Shown here piece after piece: positions 55,695 through 64,000 of a DNA stretch of 64,000 nucleotides. The position numbers and the translations under genes were made by a program. The DNA is from Methylobacterium symbioticum. Its GTDB lineage: Bacteria; Pseudomonadota; Alphaproteobacteria; Rhizobiales; Beijerinckiaceae. Under the pieces are notes generated by a model. That model worked only from the letters and a program-made list of their open reading frames with translations. It was not told the DNA's origin and searched no databases. Location of the stretch: the NCBI RefSeq assembly GCF_902141845.1, contig NZ_CABFPH010000017.1, forward strand, positions 1 to 64,000. The letters run 5' to 3'. How positions within the stretch are numbered: the first letter of the stretch is position 1; each line of letters opens with the position of its first letter.

Positions 55695-56669
55695 TTATCC
55701 GATCATCAGGAGGTTGAGTCCGGCCTTGCGGAAGCCCTCCTCGGCGATCTTCAGGTCGAGGCCGTAGGAGGCGATGTCGTCCGCGACCGGGTCGAGGGCC
55801 GGGTCGCGGTGCTGGTGCAGGTGCTTGATGAAGCTGTGGCAGGTCGTGCAGGTCTCGACCTGGATGTCGCCCGAGACCTCGTCGAGCCCGTAATAGCTGA
55901 TGCCCTCGCCCGAGCCGCAGGCGGTGCAGCGGATGCGCACGTGGTTCCACTGGGTGCCGCAGAGGGAGCAGGCGAGGTAGCGCGCCTTGTCGGCGGGCGT
56001 CCAGCCGACGATCAGGCTCGCCACCGGCGCGCCGCCGCAGGCCGGGCAGACCCCGTCCGCCACCGGCTTCAGGGCCTTGGCGTCGAGCCCGGCCGCCTGC
56101 CCGGCGAGGCAGATCTGCAGCGCTGCCGCCACGTAGACGCATTCCGCCACCCGCTCGACGGGGATCGCGCCCTCGAAGAGCTGCACGGCGAGGTCGAGTC
56201 TGTCCTCGCGGGAGCTTTTGCGCAGGGTGTCGACGGCGTCGCGCGCCGGGGCCGGGGCGGTGCCGAGTTCGAGCCTCGCGAGCAAAGCGGCCATCACCTC
56301 GGGGAAGTCGGCGTCGAGCCCCTGGCGCGAGAGCGGCGGCATGCCGTGCTCCAGGCGCAGCGCGGTGTCGGCATCGGCGGGGGGCCGGGCGGCCGGGCGC
56401 TCCGCCTGGACGGCCGCCTGTGCCTCCGCGACCTGGGCCAGGAAGGCGAGATAGCCGCCGAGCGGGTGGTCGGGCGCCAGCGTCCGCAGGCGCTTGGCCC
56501 GGGCGGCGAAGAGCGTGTCGGGCGCGGGCAGGCGCACGAAGGGCACCGAGCCGGAGATGCCGATGCGCTCGGGCTCGGGCTTCAGCTCGCGGGGCCGTCT
56601 CGGGGCGTCGGACGCGGGCTCGGGCGCCGCGCCCTTCGGCGCGGCGTTGCGCTTGAAGAAACGGGCCAA
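55695..56669 (-). CDS. fdhE: Formate dehydrogenase accessory protein FdhE
   Basis: The 324-residue protein has the FdhE zinc-ribbon-like motifs: VCPACGGAPVASL, LACSLCGTQWNHVRIRCTACG and ETCTTCHSFIKHLH. FdhE is needed to make active membrane formate dehydrogenases and is thought to bind the catalytic subunit before export. It lies four bases after fdhC and ends the operon. Confidence 0.94.
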   Translation of the reverse strand: MARFFKRNAAPKGAAPEPASDAPRRPRELKPEPERIGISGSVPFVRLPAPDTLFAARAKRLRTLAPDHPLGGYLAFLAQVAEAQAAVQAERPAARPPADADTALRLEHGMPPLSRQGLDADFPEVMAALLARLELGTAPAPARDAVDTLRKSSREDRLDLAVQLFEGAIPVERVAECVYVAAALQICLAGQAAGLDAKALKPVADGVCPACGGAPVASLIVGWTPADKARYLACSLCGTQWNHVRIRCTACGSGEGISYYGLDEVSGDIQVETCTTCHSFIKHLHQHRDPALDPVADDIASYGLDLKIAEEGFRKAGLNLLMIG

Positions 56670-56672
56670 CGC

Positions 56673-57395
56673 TCAGGATCCGCGCTTGTCCACGGAGCCG
56701 CGCTCCACCTTGCCGCCGGCGAGCTGCCGGAACCACTTGCGGTGGTGCCGGTAGGCCCAGCCGCCCGTCACCGTGCCGCGCACCATGGCCCGGCCGGTGC
56801 CGCGCACCCAGATGCCCGCATAGATGTGAACCACGATGATCGCGATGGCGATCACGGCGGCCAGCGAGTGGAACAGCAGCGCCCAGCGCTGCGTCTCGAT
56901 CGAGGTCCAGCCGGCGAAATACTCGTGCCAGATGGCCAGCCCGGTGACGAACATGATCCCGATCAAGGCCGTCTGGCCCCAGAACACGCCCTTCTGACCA
57001 GCATTGTACTTGCCGAGCTCCGGCAGGCGGTCCTCGCGGTTGGTCACCACGTCACCGATATGCTTCGTCCACTCGACATCGTCCTTGTTGGGGATGTTGA
57101 GTTTCCAGAAGCGGATGAAGAGCAGCGCGAAGCTGACCACCAGCGCGACGCCGAGCCAGGGATGGATCGCCCGTGTCGCCTGGCCCCCGCCGAACAGGCC
57201 GGTGAGGAAGTTCAGGAAGGGCGTGAACATGGCCAGGCCCGACAGGGTCAGCAGCGTGAACAGGATCGCGGTGATCCAGTGGTTCACGCGCTGCAGGCCC
57301 GTGTAGCGCGGCACGTAGAGGATCTCGTGCGGCTCGCTCCGGGTCTCGCGGAGCGGACGGCTCTCGCCGTCCCGGATGTCGGTATGGATCGTCAT
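56673..57395 (-). CDS. fdhC: Formate dehydrogenase gamma subunit (cytochrome b556)
   Basis: The 240-residue inner-membrane subunit has four membrane helices: VNHWITAILFTLLTLSGLAMF, LGVALVVSFALLFIRFW, ALIGIMFVTGLAIWHEYF and SLAAVIAIAIIVVHIYAG. His residues in the first and last helices should hold two haems b that pass electrons to quinone. The sequence is of the FdoI/FdnI type. The ATG at 57395 starts the conserved region. It is separated from fdhB by a 15-bp hairpin. Confidence 0.93.
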   Translation of the reverse strand: MTIHTDIRDGESRPLRETRSEPHEILYVPRYTGLQRVNHWITAILFTLLTLSGLAMFTPFLNFLTGLFGGGQATRAIHPWLGVALVVSFALLFIRFWKLNIPNKDDVEWTKHIGDVVTNREDRLPELGKYNAGQKGVFWGQTALIGIMFVTGLAIWHEYFAGWTSIETQRWALLFHSLAAVIAIAIIVVHIYAGIWVRGTGRAMVRGTVTGGWAYRHHRKWFRQLAGGKVERGSVDKRGS

Positions 57396-57433
57396 AGCAC
57401 CCGTTTCGGCAGGACGATGTCTCATGGAATGGA

Positions 57434-57470
57434 GCGCACGGCCCGGGCGCTTCAAGCCCGGGCCGTGCGC
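57434..57470 (-). other. Perfect 15-bp hairpin between fdhB and fdhC
   Basis: GCGCACGGCCCGGGC (57434-57448) pairs perfectly with GCCCGGGCCGTGCGC (57456-57470) around a seven-base loop. It lies in the middle of an operon and has no U-tract, so it may set the relative amounts of subunit mRNA by stabilising one side rather than ending transcription. Confidence 0.6.
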
Positions 57471-57495
57471 GAGGCCATGCGCGCAGCGCGTGGGA

Positions 57496-58428
57496 TCAGT
57501 GAGGCCGCGCCTCGCCGCCCGTGCGCTCGCGGGTCTCCTTGTCGAGCTCGACCGCCTCGTCCTCCTCCTCCGGCACCACCTCGTTCGGGCCGGCGGTGAC
57601 GTAGTGGAAGAAGCCCGCGACCGCCGCGAAGCCCATCGCGGCGAGACCGAACACCTTCGCCCCGCCCTTCCAGAAGGCGACGAGCGGCGAGATCTTCGGG
57701 TCGTTCGGCAGGCCGGCATAGAGGCTCGGCTTGTCGTTGTGGTGGAGCACGTACATCACGTGCGTGCCGCCCACGCCCGCCGGGTCGTAGAGGCCGGCAT
57801 GCTTGAAGCCGCGCGACTGCAGGTCCTCGACCCGCTCGTGCGCCTGCTCGATCATGGCCTGCTTGGTGCCGAACATGATCGAGCCCGTCGGGCACGCCTT
57901 GGCGCAGGCCGGGGCCTGACCCACCGCGACGCGGTCCGAGCACAGGGTGCACTTGTAGGCCTTGTGGTCCTTCTCGGAGAGCCGCGGAATGTTGAAGGGG
58001 CAGCCCTTCACGCAATAGCCGCAGCCGATGCAGTTCTCCTCGACGAAGTCCACGATGCCGTTCGAGTACTGCACGATGGCGCCGGGGGACGGGCAGGCCT
58101 TGAGGCAGCCCGGCTCGGTGCAATGCATGCAGCCGTCCTTGCGGATCAGCCACTCGAGATTGTTGGTCTCGGGGTTCTCGTATTCCGTGAACCGCATCAG
58201 GGTCCACGTCTTCGGCGTCAGGTCGTGCGGGTTGTCGTAGACGCCGGTGTTCACACCGACGTCGTCGCGCAGGTCGTTCCACTCCTCGCATGCCGCCTGG
58301 CAGGCCTTGCAGCCGATGCACTTCGACACGTCGATGAGCTTGGCGACCTCCATCTGGGCGCGGATGGCCGGCGGCTGGTCCGTGGAGGCGGAGCGCTGCC
58401 GGATGTCGAGGGAGCTGTAGTCAGCCAT
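57496..58428 (-). CDS. fdhB: Formate dehydrogenase beta subunit (four [4Fe-4S])
   Basis: The 310-residue subunit carries four cluster motifs: [44 protein letters not shown], and [21 protein letters not shown]. It passes electrons from the catalytic subunit to the cytochrome b. One hydrophobic helix, [15 protein letters not shown] near residues 260-280, anchors it in the membrane, as in FdoH/FdnH. It lies 13 bases after fdhA. Confidence 0.95.
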   Translation of the reverse strand: MADYSSLDIRQRSASTDQPPAIRAQMEVAKLIDVSKCIGCKACQAACEEWNDLRDDVGVNTGVYDNPHDLTPKTWTLMRFTEYENPETNNLEWLIRKDGCMHCTEPGCLKACPSPGAIVQYSNGIVDFVEENCIGCGYCVKGCPFNIPRLSEKDHKAYKCTLCSDRVAVGQAPACAKACPTGSIMFGTKQAMIEQAHERVEDLQSRGFKHAGLYDPAGVGGTHVMYVLHHNDKPSLYAGLPNDPKISPLVAFWKGGAKVFGLAAMGFAAVAGFFHYVTAGPNEVVPEEEDEAVELDKETRERTGGEARPH

Positions 58429-58441
58429 CTGTCATGCTCCC

Positions 58442-61400
58442 TCAGGCCACGGCGTCAGCCGGAGGCGTCGTCGCCTCGATGTTGACGAGCCAGGCCTTGA
58501 ACTCGGGCGTCTCGGTGTTGGCGTCGCCGACGACCGGGGTGAGCGAGTTCGGGTGCCATCCTTTCTTGGTGTGGCCGATGAAGCCCCAGTGCTGGGGAAT
58601 ACCCACCACGTGGACCGTCTTGCCGTCGCAGATCAGCGGCTTGACGCGCTTGGTCACCACGGCCTTCGCCTTGAGCGAGCCGCGCTTCGACCAGACGCGG
58701 ACCCAGCCGCCCTTGACGATGCCCTTCTCCTTGGCAAGCTCCTCGGAGATCTCGACGAAGGCCTCCGGTTGGAGGATCGCGTTGATCTTCGCGTGCTTGG
58801 TCCAGCCGTGGAAGTGCTCGGTGAGCCGGTAGCTCGTCGCCGCGTAGGGGAACTCCTCCGAGGTGCCGAGCTCGGCGAGGTCACCCTTGAAGATACGGGC
58901 GGCCGGAGCTCCCTTGATCTTCGGGAAGGCGACGTTCTGCACCGGGGACTCGAACGGCTCGTAATGCGTCGGGAAGGGCCCGTCGCGCATGAGGCCGCGG
59001 GTCCACAGGCGGGCGACGCCCTCCTGGTTCAGGATGAACGGACCGACATTCTTGTCGGGGGCGATGGTCGCGCCGTAATCCGGCACGTCGAAGCCGACCC
59101 ACTGCTTGCCGTTCCACTCGATGAGCTTCTTCTTCTCCGACCACGGCTTCCCCTCGGGGTCGCACGAGGCGCGGTTGTAGAGAACCCGCCGGTTGGCCGG
59201 CCAGGCGAAGGCCCAGTTCGGCGCGATGCCGCGATTGCCGGGATCGGTGTTGTCCCGGCGGGCCATGGTGTTGCCCTTCTCCGTGTAGCAGCCGGAATAG
59301 ATCCAGCAGCCGCAGGCGGTCGAGCCGTCATCCTTGAGCTGGGCGAAGCCGTCGACCTGGCGGCCGGCGGGGATCGTCTGGCCGTTGAGGTCCTGCGTCG
59401 GCGCCACCGTGTAGCCGTTGAGCTCGCGCGCGAGCTCGACCGGCGTCGGCGATTCCGCGATGGCGTAGTCCCATTTCAGGTTGACGATCGGGTCGGGGAA
59501 GGCACCCCCCTCCTTCTCGTACAGGGCCTTCACGCGCAGGTAGATCTCGGACATGATCTCGATGTCCGAGCGGCACTCGCCCGGCGGCTCCTGCGCCTGC
59601 CAATGCCATTGCAGCCAGCGGCTCGAATTCGAGAGCGAGCCCTCCTCCTCGGCGAAGAGGGTGGTCGGCAGCTCGAACACCTCGGTCTGGATCTTGGACG
59701 GGTCGACCGGATTGTACTCGCCGTGATTCTCCCAGAACCGAGCGGTCTCGGTCTTGAGCGGATCCATCACCACGACGAACTTCATCTTGGAGAAGGCTTC
59801 CGTCATCTTGGCGCGGTTGGGGAACGACAGCAGGGGGTTGAAGCCCTGGATGACGTAGCCCGTCATCTTGCCCTGCTTGGCGAGCTCGAACCCACGGATG
59901 ATGTCGTAGGTCGGCACGTCGAGCTTGGGCAGATAGTCGTAGGCCCAGTCGTTCTCCTTCTGCGCCTTGTCGCCCCACATCGCCTTCTGGAACGAGACGA
60001 AGAACTTGCTGTAGTTCTGCCAGTAGCTCGTCTGTCCCGGACGCAGCGGCTTGAACTGCCGCTTGGCGATGTAGCTCGCGTAGTCGGGCTCCTTCTCGAT
60101 CGGGATGTTGAGATAGCCGGGGATGAGGTTGCTCATCAGCCCGATATCGGTCAGCCCCTGGATGTTGGAGTGCCCGCGCAGGGCGTTCATGCCGCCGCCG
60201 AGCATGCCGATATTGCCGAGCAGCGTCTGCACGATGCACATCGCGCGGATGTTCTGCGAGCCCTTGGAGTGGTGCGTCCAGCCGAGGGCGTAGAGCGAGG
60301 TCATCGTCCGCTCCGGCGCAGCCGTCGTGGCGATCATCTCGCAGACCTTGAGGAAGGTCTCCTTCGGCGAGCCGCAGATCCGCTCGACCATCTCGGGCGT
60401 GTAGAGCGCGACGTGCTTCTTCAGGAGCTGCATGACGCAGCGCGGGTGCTGCATCGTCTCGTCGACGACGGCGTAGCCGTCGGGTCCGATCTCGTAGTCC
60501 CAGCTCGTCTTGTCGTAGTCGCGCTTGTCCGTGTCGTAGCCGGCGAAGAGGCCGTCCTCGAACGTGTAGCCCTCGCGCACGACGTAGCCGGCATTGCTGT
60601 AGGCCGAGACGTAGCGGTGCTGGAGCTTGTCGTTGTCGAGCAGGTACTTCGCCACGCCCGACAGGAACGCGATGTCCGTCCCCTGCCGGATCGGGCAGTA
60701 GAGATCGGCCACCGAGGCCGTGCGCGTGAAGCGCGGGTCGATGACGATGAGCTTGGCGTTGTTATGCGCCTTGGCCTCGACGACCCATTTGAAGCCGCAG
60801 GGATGCGCTTCGGCGGCGTTGCCGCCCATCACGGTAATGACGTCCGCGTGCTTGATGTCCATCCAGAGGTTGGTCATCGCACCGCGTCCGAAGGAGGGCG
60901 CCAAACTGGCGACCGACGGACCGTGTCAAACCCTGGCCTGATTGTCGAAGACCAGGGCCCCCATGCTTCGGACCACCTTGTAGGTCGCCCAGGCCGTCTC
61001 GTTCGTGGTGGCCGAGGCCCCGAGGAAGCCGGTGCTGATCCAGCGGTTCACCGTGAGGTCGCCGTTCTTGGCGACGAAGTTCTTGTCGCGGTCGTCCTTC
61101 AGGAGGCGCGCGACGCGGTCGAGGGCGAAGTCCCAGGAGACGCGCTTGAACTCCGCCGAGCCGGGCGCCCGGTAGAGCGGGTACTTCGTGCGGGTCTCGG
61201 ACTGCACGAAGTCGAGCAGCGCCGAGCCCTTCGGGCAGAGCGTGCCGCGGTTGACCGGATGATCCGGATCGCCCTCGACATGCATCACCGCCGAGCGGGC
61301 GTTCTTCGACCTGTCGCCGAGGCTGTACAGGATGACGCCGCAGGCCACCGAGCAGTAGGGGCAGGTGTTGCGGGTCTCGCGCATCTGCGCGAGCTTGAAC

Positions 61401-61522
61401 GGGCGTACCGCTGCGGCCATGGCAGGTTCGAGACCGCCGAAGCCGAGGGCGCCCAGCGTGCCGCCCGCGAGGCCGCTTCCGACCCCCTTGAGCAGGCCAC
61501 GCCTGGAGACCTGGACCGTCAT
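58442..61522 (-). CDS. fdhA: Formate dehydrogenase alpha subunit, selenocysteine-containing
   Basis: The protein is about 1026 residues, read through an in-frame TGA at 60926-60928. Upstream is NQARV and downstream HGPSVASLAPSFGRGAMTN, matching the selenocysteine site of E. coli FdnG/FdoG. The N-terminus has a twin-arginine signal, SRRGLLKGVGSG, for export. CPYCSVACGVIL and GTLCPKGSAL hold the [4Fe-4S] cluster. It binds a molybdenum or tungsten pterin and oxidises formate to CO2. Without read-through it would make only a 198-residue fragment. The start is ATG 61522. Downstream fdhB, fdhC and fdhE follow. sel genes are not in the window. Confidence 0.93.
60897..60928 (-). promoter_or_regulatory. 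SECIS-like hairpin after the UGA of fdhA
   Basis: Counting from the U of UGA as 1, G15-G16 pair with C31-C32, U17 is bulged, C18 to C21 pair with G27 to G30, and the loop is A22 G23 U24 U25 U26. In E. coli fdhF the SECIS element also has bulged U17 and loop G23 U24, which SelB recognises. The position and key bases agree exactly. Confidence 0.85.
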
Positions 61523-61707
61523 GGTGTGTGTTTTCCCCAAAGAAGGCGAGCTAGTCTAATTCCAACTTGTCCCACAAGCCTCTGGCGAAGCAAGTGCGGT
61601 TGCGTGACACAGCACCCCCGGATGTTGCGGGAATGCATCACGTTCGGCGGGCCGGTTCAGTCCGTTCCGCAGAGAAAAATAAGACCGGTCGCCCGGCGTG
61701 GTCGGAT

Positions 61708-62049
61708 CTATTTCGCCGGAGCGGCCGGATTCTGGCCCGACGGTCCCGGGGTCCGGTGCTCGAGCGGCGCCTGCGGCTCGGTCCCGGGGGTGGAGCCGGT
61801 CGCGGCGCCCGGCACGGGACGCTCGGCATTCTCCGAGGTCGAGCGGCCGCCGGGATCGGGCGCGTCCTTCGCGGCGGATTGCTCGCGGGGCACCGGCGCC
61901 TGGCTCCAGCCGTCATTGGCGCTGCGGCTCTTGTCGCCCATCACGTCCTGACCCTTGATGGCGTCCTCGGCCCGGACGGCGGTCGCCGCGGTGCCGAGCA
62001 GGATCAGGCAGGCGGCGCTGGCGGCTAAGCCGTTGCGGGAAAGGGCCAT
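61708..62049 (-). CDS. Small exported protein of unknown function
   Basis: The 113-residue product has a signal peptide (LAASAACLILLGTAATAVRAE), then a charged, Pro/Gly/Ser-rich tail of low complexity with no cysteine. No family is recognised. The ATG at 62049 is at the end of the signal-peptide frame. It lies between the TerC-like and fdhA genes in the same direction, and its stop at 61708 is 186 bases before fdhA. Confidence 0.6.
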   Translation of the reverse strand: MALSRNGLAASAACLILLGTAATAVRAEDAIKGQDVMGDKSRSANDGWSQAPVPREQSAAKDAPDPGGRSTSENAERPVPGAATGSTPGTEPQAPLEHRTPGPSGQNPAAPAK

Positions 62050-62123
62050 TGTCAGGGTTCCGGCAGGGTGTCGGGCGGTGGCCGGGTAACGCGAGGGTGG
62101 GGTGCCGGTTCCGGGCGGCAGGC

Positions 62124-62876
62124 TCAGCGGCCGAGCAGGTCGGCTTCCGCCACCGCCAGCGCCGCGACCTGCTCGCGCGCTACGGCACGGGTGCTGCGCC
62201 GCCGGATCAGGGCCCCGAGGCCGACGACGAGGAGCGCCCCGAACGCCCCGAGCCCGACCGGCAGGCTTCCGCGCAGCGCGACGGGCAGCGCCTCGGCGAG
62301 GCCCTGCTGCACGAACCGGTCGGTGCCGATCATCTCGCCGGCGACCCAGCCGAGCAGGCCGCCGCCGAACCAGATCAGGATGGGGAAGCGCTCGATCAGG
62401 CGGGTGATCAGGCTGGCGCCCAGAACGAGGAGCGGGACCGACAGGGCGAGGCCGATGACGAAGAGCTCGTCGTGCCCCCGCGCCGCGCCCGCCACCGCGA
62501 CGACGTTGTCGAAGCTCATCACCGCATCGGCCACGACGATGGTCCGGATCGCCCGCGCGAGGCTCGCCTCCTCCGTGACCGCGCTGCCCGCCTCCTCCTC
62601 GCCGCGTACCAGCTTCACCGCGATATGAAGGAGCACGAGGCCGCCGGCGACCTTGAGCAGCGGAACCGCGAGCAGCCACGAGACGATGACGGCGAAGGCG
62701 ATGCGCAGCAGCGCCGCCGCCAGCGCACCGAGGATCACGCCGACGCGCCGGACCCGCGGCGGCAACCCGCGGCAGGCCAGCGCGATGACCACCGCGTTGT
62801 CGCCCGACAGGACGATATCGATCCAGACGATCTGGAGCAGGGACAGCAGGAAGGCGGAGGTCAGGTAGTGATCCAC
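62124..62876 (-). CDS. TerC/YjbE family integral membrane protein
   Basis: The 250-residue protein has seven or more membrane helices. IVWIDIVLSGDNAVVIALAC and VVADAVMSFDNVVAVAGAA each have the Asp-Asn pair of the TerC fold, likely lining a metal path. TerC/YjbE proteins have been linked to metal (such as Mn) export and to stress resistance. Substrate is not known here. It is about 75 bases upstream of the small exported protein gene. Confidence 0.88.
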   Translation of the reverse strand: MDHYLTSAFLLSLLQIVWIDIVLSGDNAVVIALACRGLPPRVRRVGVILGALAAALLRIAFAVIVSWLLAVPLLKVAGGLVLLHIAVKLVRGEEEAGSAVTEEASLARAIRTIVVADAVMSFDNVVAVAGAARGHDELFVIGLALSVPLLVLGASLITRLIERFPILIWFGGGLLGWVAGEMIGTDRFVQQGLAEALPVALRGSLPVGLGAFGALLVVGLGALIRRRSTRAVAREQVAALAVAEADLLGR

Positions 62877-62948
62877 GCGCGGACCCTTTCGGACCGGAGC
62901 TGCCCGCAGGCCTCCGCGGGAACCCGGATCTCTCTCGGTGCCGGGCCT

Positions 62949-63362
62949 ATGGCGCGGCTCCTGGGCGGAATTGAGAGGGCGCGGTCAGGCGCGGCGCTTC
63001 TCGTCGTGATCGGTCTGGCGATCGGCCCGATCTCGGCGGCGCGGGCCGAGCCGGCCTCGACCCTGCAGGAGATGTGGGCGAGGCTCGGCACCTGCACCGG
63101 CCGGATCCGGATGCCGAAGGAGGCGTCCGGCTCCGAGGTCACCGTGCTGTTCACCGTGCGGCGCGACGGGAGCCTGCAGGGCCGGCCGCGCATCCCCCAT
63201 TCCCGCCTCGTCGGCGACGAGCCGAGCCGGCGCGATTTCGTCGCCGCGGCGCTCGGCGCGCTGGGCGCCTGCTTCCCCTTGCCGCTCACGGAGGGGCTCG
63301 GCGGCGCGGTCGCCGGCCGGCCGTTCCGCTACCGGATCACCAGCGGGACGCGCGGCGCCTGA
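62949..63362 (+). CDS. Exported hypothetical protein
   Basis: The 137-residue product starts with basic residues and a hydrophobic signal region, SGAALLVVIGLAIGPISAARA. The mature part, with EVTVLFTVRRDGSLQGRPRI, resembles small TonB-C-terminal-like or related periplasmic folds, but the match is weak. Two Cys residues in the mature protein could form a disulfide. It diverges from the TerC-like gene. No strong ribosome-binding site was seen. Confidence 0.55.
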   Translation: MARLLGGIERARSGAALLVVIGLAIGPISAARAEPASTLQEMWARLGTCTGRIRMPKEASGSEVTVLFTVRRDGSLQGRPRIPHSRLVGDEPSRRDFVAAALGALGACFPLPLTEGLGGAVAGRPFRYRITSGTRGA

Positions 63363-63489
63363 GGCGGCTGCGGAGCGCGTGCGCCGACAGCGGCGGCCCG
63401 CTGTCTCCTCGGCCCGCCGGCGGGCCGATTGCGCCGGGCCGGCGCGCACGGCGACATTGCCCTCTCGTGAATCGACGGGAGGCAGAGCG

Positions 63490-63708
63490 ATGATGACCGA
63501 AGGCGAGGACGCGGCGATCACGGAGGTCGCGACGGTGGCGACCCTGCGCGCCATCATCAACCACTTCGTCGAGCGCGACTGGCGGACCTTCACCGAGATC
63601 CACGCGGCCCTGCCGACGACCGTCGGCGAGCTGGTCTCGGAGGACTATCAGAGCTTCCGCGAGAAGGTCCTCGCGCGGGCGGAGCACCTCTACTTCACGC
63701 GCCGCTGA
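63490..63708 (+). CDS. Small hypothetical protein
   Basis: The 72-residue product (MMTEGEDAAITEVATVAT...) is predicted helical and soluble, with no recognised family. GGGAGG lies six bases upstream of ATG 63490, and the codons have the local bias. A terminator-like hairpin follows. It may be co-transcribed with the exported protein gene upstream. Confidence 0.6.
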   Translation: MMTEGEDAAITEVATVATLRAIINHFVERDWRTFTEIHAALPTTVGELVSEDYQSFREKVLARAEHLYFTRR

Positions 63709-63742
63709 CAGACCGCATCCGGCGGCGTCGGGACCGGACGCG

Positions 63743-63777
63743 GAAACGCCCCGGGAGCAGGGCTCCCGGGGCGTTTC
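63743..63777. terminator. Bidirectional terminator hairpin
   Basis: GAAACGCCCCGGGAGC (63743-63758) pairs perfectly with GCTCCCGGGGCGTTTC (63762-63777) across a three-base loop. The 16-bp stem lies between the convergent small gene and the outer-membrane protein gene and could stop both. Confidence 0.75.
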
Positions 63778-63832
63778 GCGGCTCAGCGGGCCAGGTTGAT
63801 CGGGCTGGGGACGCTTAAGCCAGCCGTCGGGC

Positions 63833-64000
63833 TCAGTACGAGCCGAACTTGTAGTTGATGCCGGCGCGGACGACGGCGAACTCGGTGTCGTTGCGGCGGC
63901 TGGTGGCGCCGGAGATGACGGTGACGCCGGTGCTGCTGAGGGCGACCGGGATGCCGGTGGCGCCGACGGCGAACAGGCCGTTGTTGCGGTTGCCCTGGTC
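63833..64000 (-). CDS. Outer-membrane beta-barrel protein, C-terminal fragment
   Basis: The frame enters from the right edge and gives the last 55 residues, ending RRNDTEFAVVRAGINYKFGSY then a stop at 63833. The ending VRAGINYKFGSY, with alternating hydrophobic residues and a terminal aromatic, is typical of Omp25/Omp31-like porins of Hyphomicrobiales, which carry a C-terminal aromatic for assembly by BamA. The N-terminal part is outside the window. Confidence 0.75.
   Translation of the reverse strand, partial: DQGNRNNGLFAVGATGIPVALSSTGVTVISGATSRRNDTEFAVVRAGINYKFGSY

Noticed and set aside
60926..60928. TGA in fdhA as a frameshift or pseudogene mutation
   Set aside because: The reading frame is unchanged on both sides, the position equals the selenocysteine site of FdnG, and the next bases form a SECIS with the required bases.
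58553..61951. Open frame of about 1130 codons on the plus strand opposite fdhA
   Set aside because: It is a shadow of the fdhA gene caused by codon bias. It lacks recognisable domains and a ribosome-binding site.

Overview
This window looks like a chromosomal segment of a Methylobacterium-type alphaproteobacterium. It is GC-rich throughout. It carries the serine cycle of methylotrophy in the gene order known from Methylobacterium/Methylorubrum: sga, hprA, mtdA, fch, mtkA, mtkB, ppc and mcl at 4.7-15.5 kb. It ends with a membrane-anchored formate dehydrogenase operon. No rRNA, tRNA, CRISPR array or intact transposase was seen.

Layout. Positions 1-4.2 kb hold housekeeping genes: a possible glycosyltransferase cut by the left edge, a radical SAM protein, RNase HII, and a GT4 glycosyltransferase coupled to an LpxH-like phosphoesterase. 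Positions 4.7-15.5 kb hold the serine cycle. From 15.6 to 30.6 kb comes a mixed region: a small membrane protein, a GlcG-like protein, a SulP transporter, an MHYT-PAS-GGDEF-EAL protein, TadE/TadG-like proteins, a secreted DUF5722-like glycosidase, an FAD oxidoreductase flanked by inverted repeats, and a hybrid histidine kinase. Positions 30.8-36.8 kb hold an AceE-type pyruvate dehydrogenase operon.

Positions 37.1-46.2 kb hold the most unusual cluster. It combines a DUF971 protein, an APS-reductase-like flavoprotein with an AprB-like ferredoxin, a HEAT-repeat protein, a Crp/Fnr regulator, and an ABC importer whose binding protein ends in a NosL-like domain. A 7Fe ferredoxin and a ferredoxin-NADP reductase follow. 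Together they could form a route from NADPH through ferredoxins to a flavoprotein redox enzyme coupled to uptake of a small oxyanion or sulfonate; the substrate is unknown.

Positions 46.6-53.7 kb hold an L,D-transpeptidase, dodecin, and a LysR-regulated 5-oxoprolinase (pxpBC, DUF1445, MFS, pxpA) operon. Positions 53.7-61.5 kb, on the minus strand, hold a small beta-flower-like protein, an MFS transporter, fdhE, and the formate dehydrogenase gamma, beta and alpha genes. The alpha gene has an in-frame UGA at the selenocysteine position, followed by a hairpin that matches the E. coli SECIS geometry. The right end holds a secreted small protein, a TerC/YjbE-like membrane protein, two small hypotheticals and the C-terminus of an outer-membrane barrel.

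How it fits together: one-carbon units enter the serine cycle through Fch/MtdA and hydroxymethyl-THF. SgaA, HprA, Ppc, MtkAB and Mcl regenerate glyoxylate and release acetyl-CoA. Formate dehydrogenase disposes of C1 units as CO2 and feeds the quinone pool, and PDH supplies acetyl-CoA during multicarbon growth.
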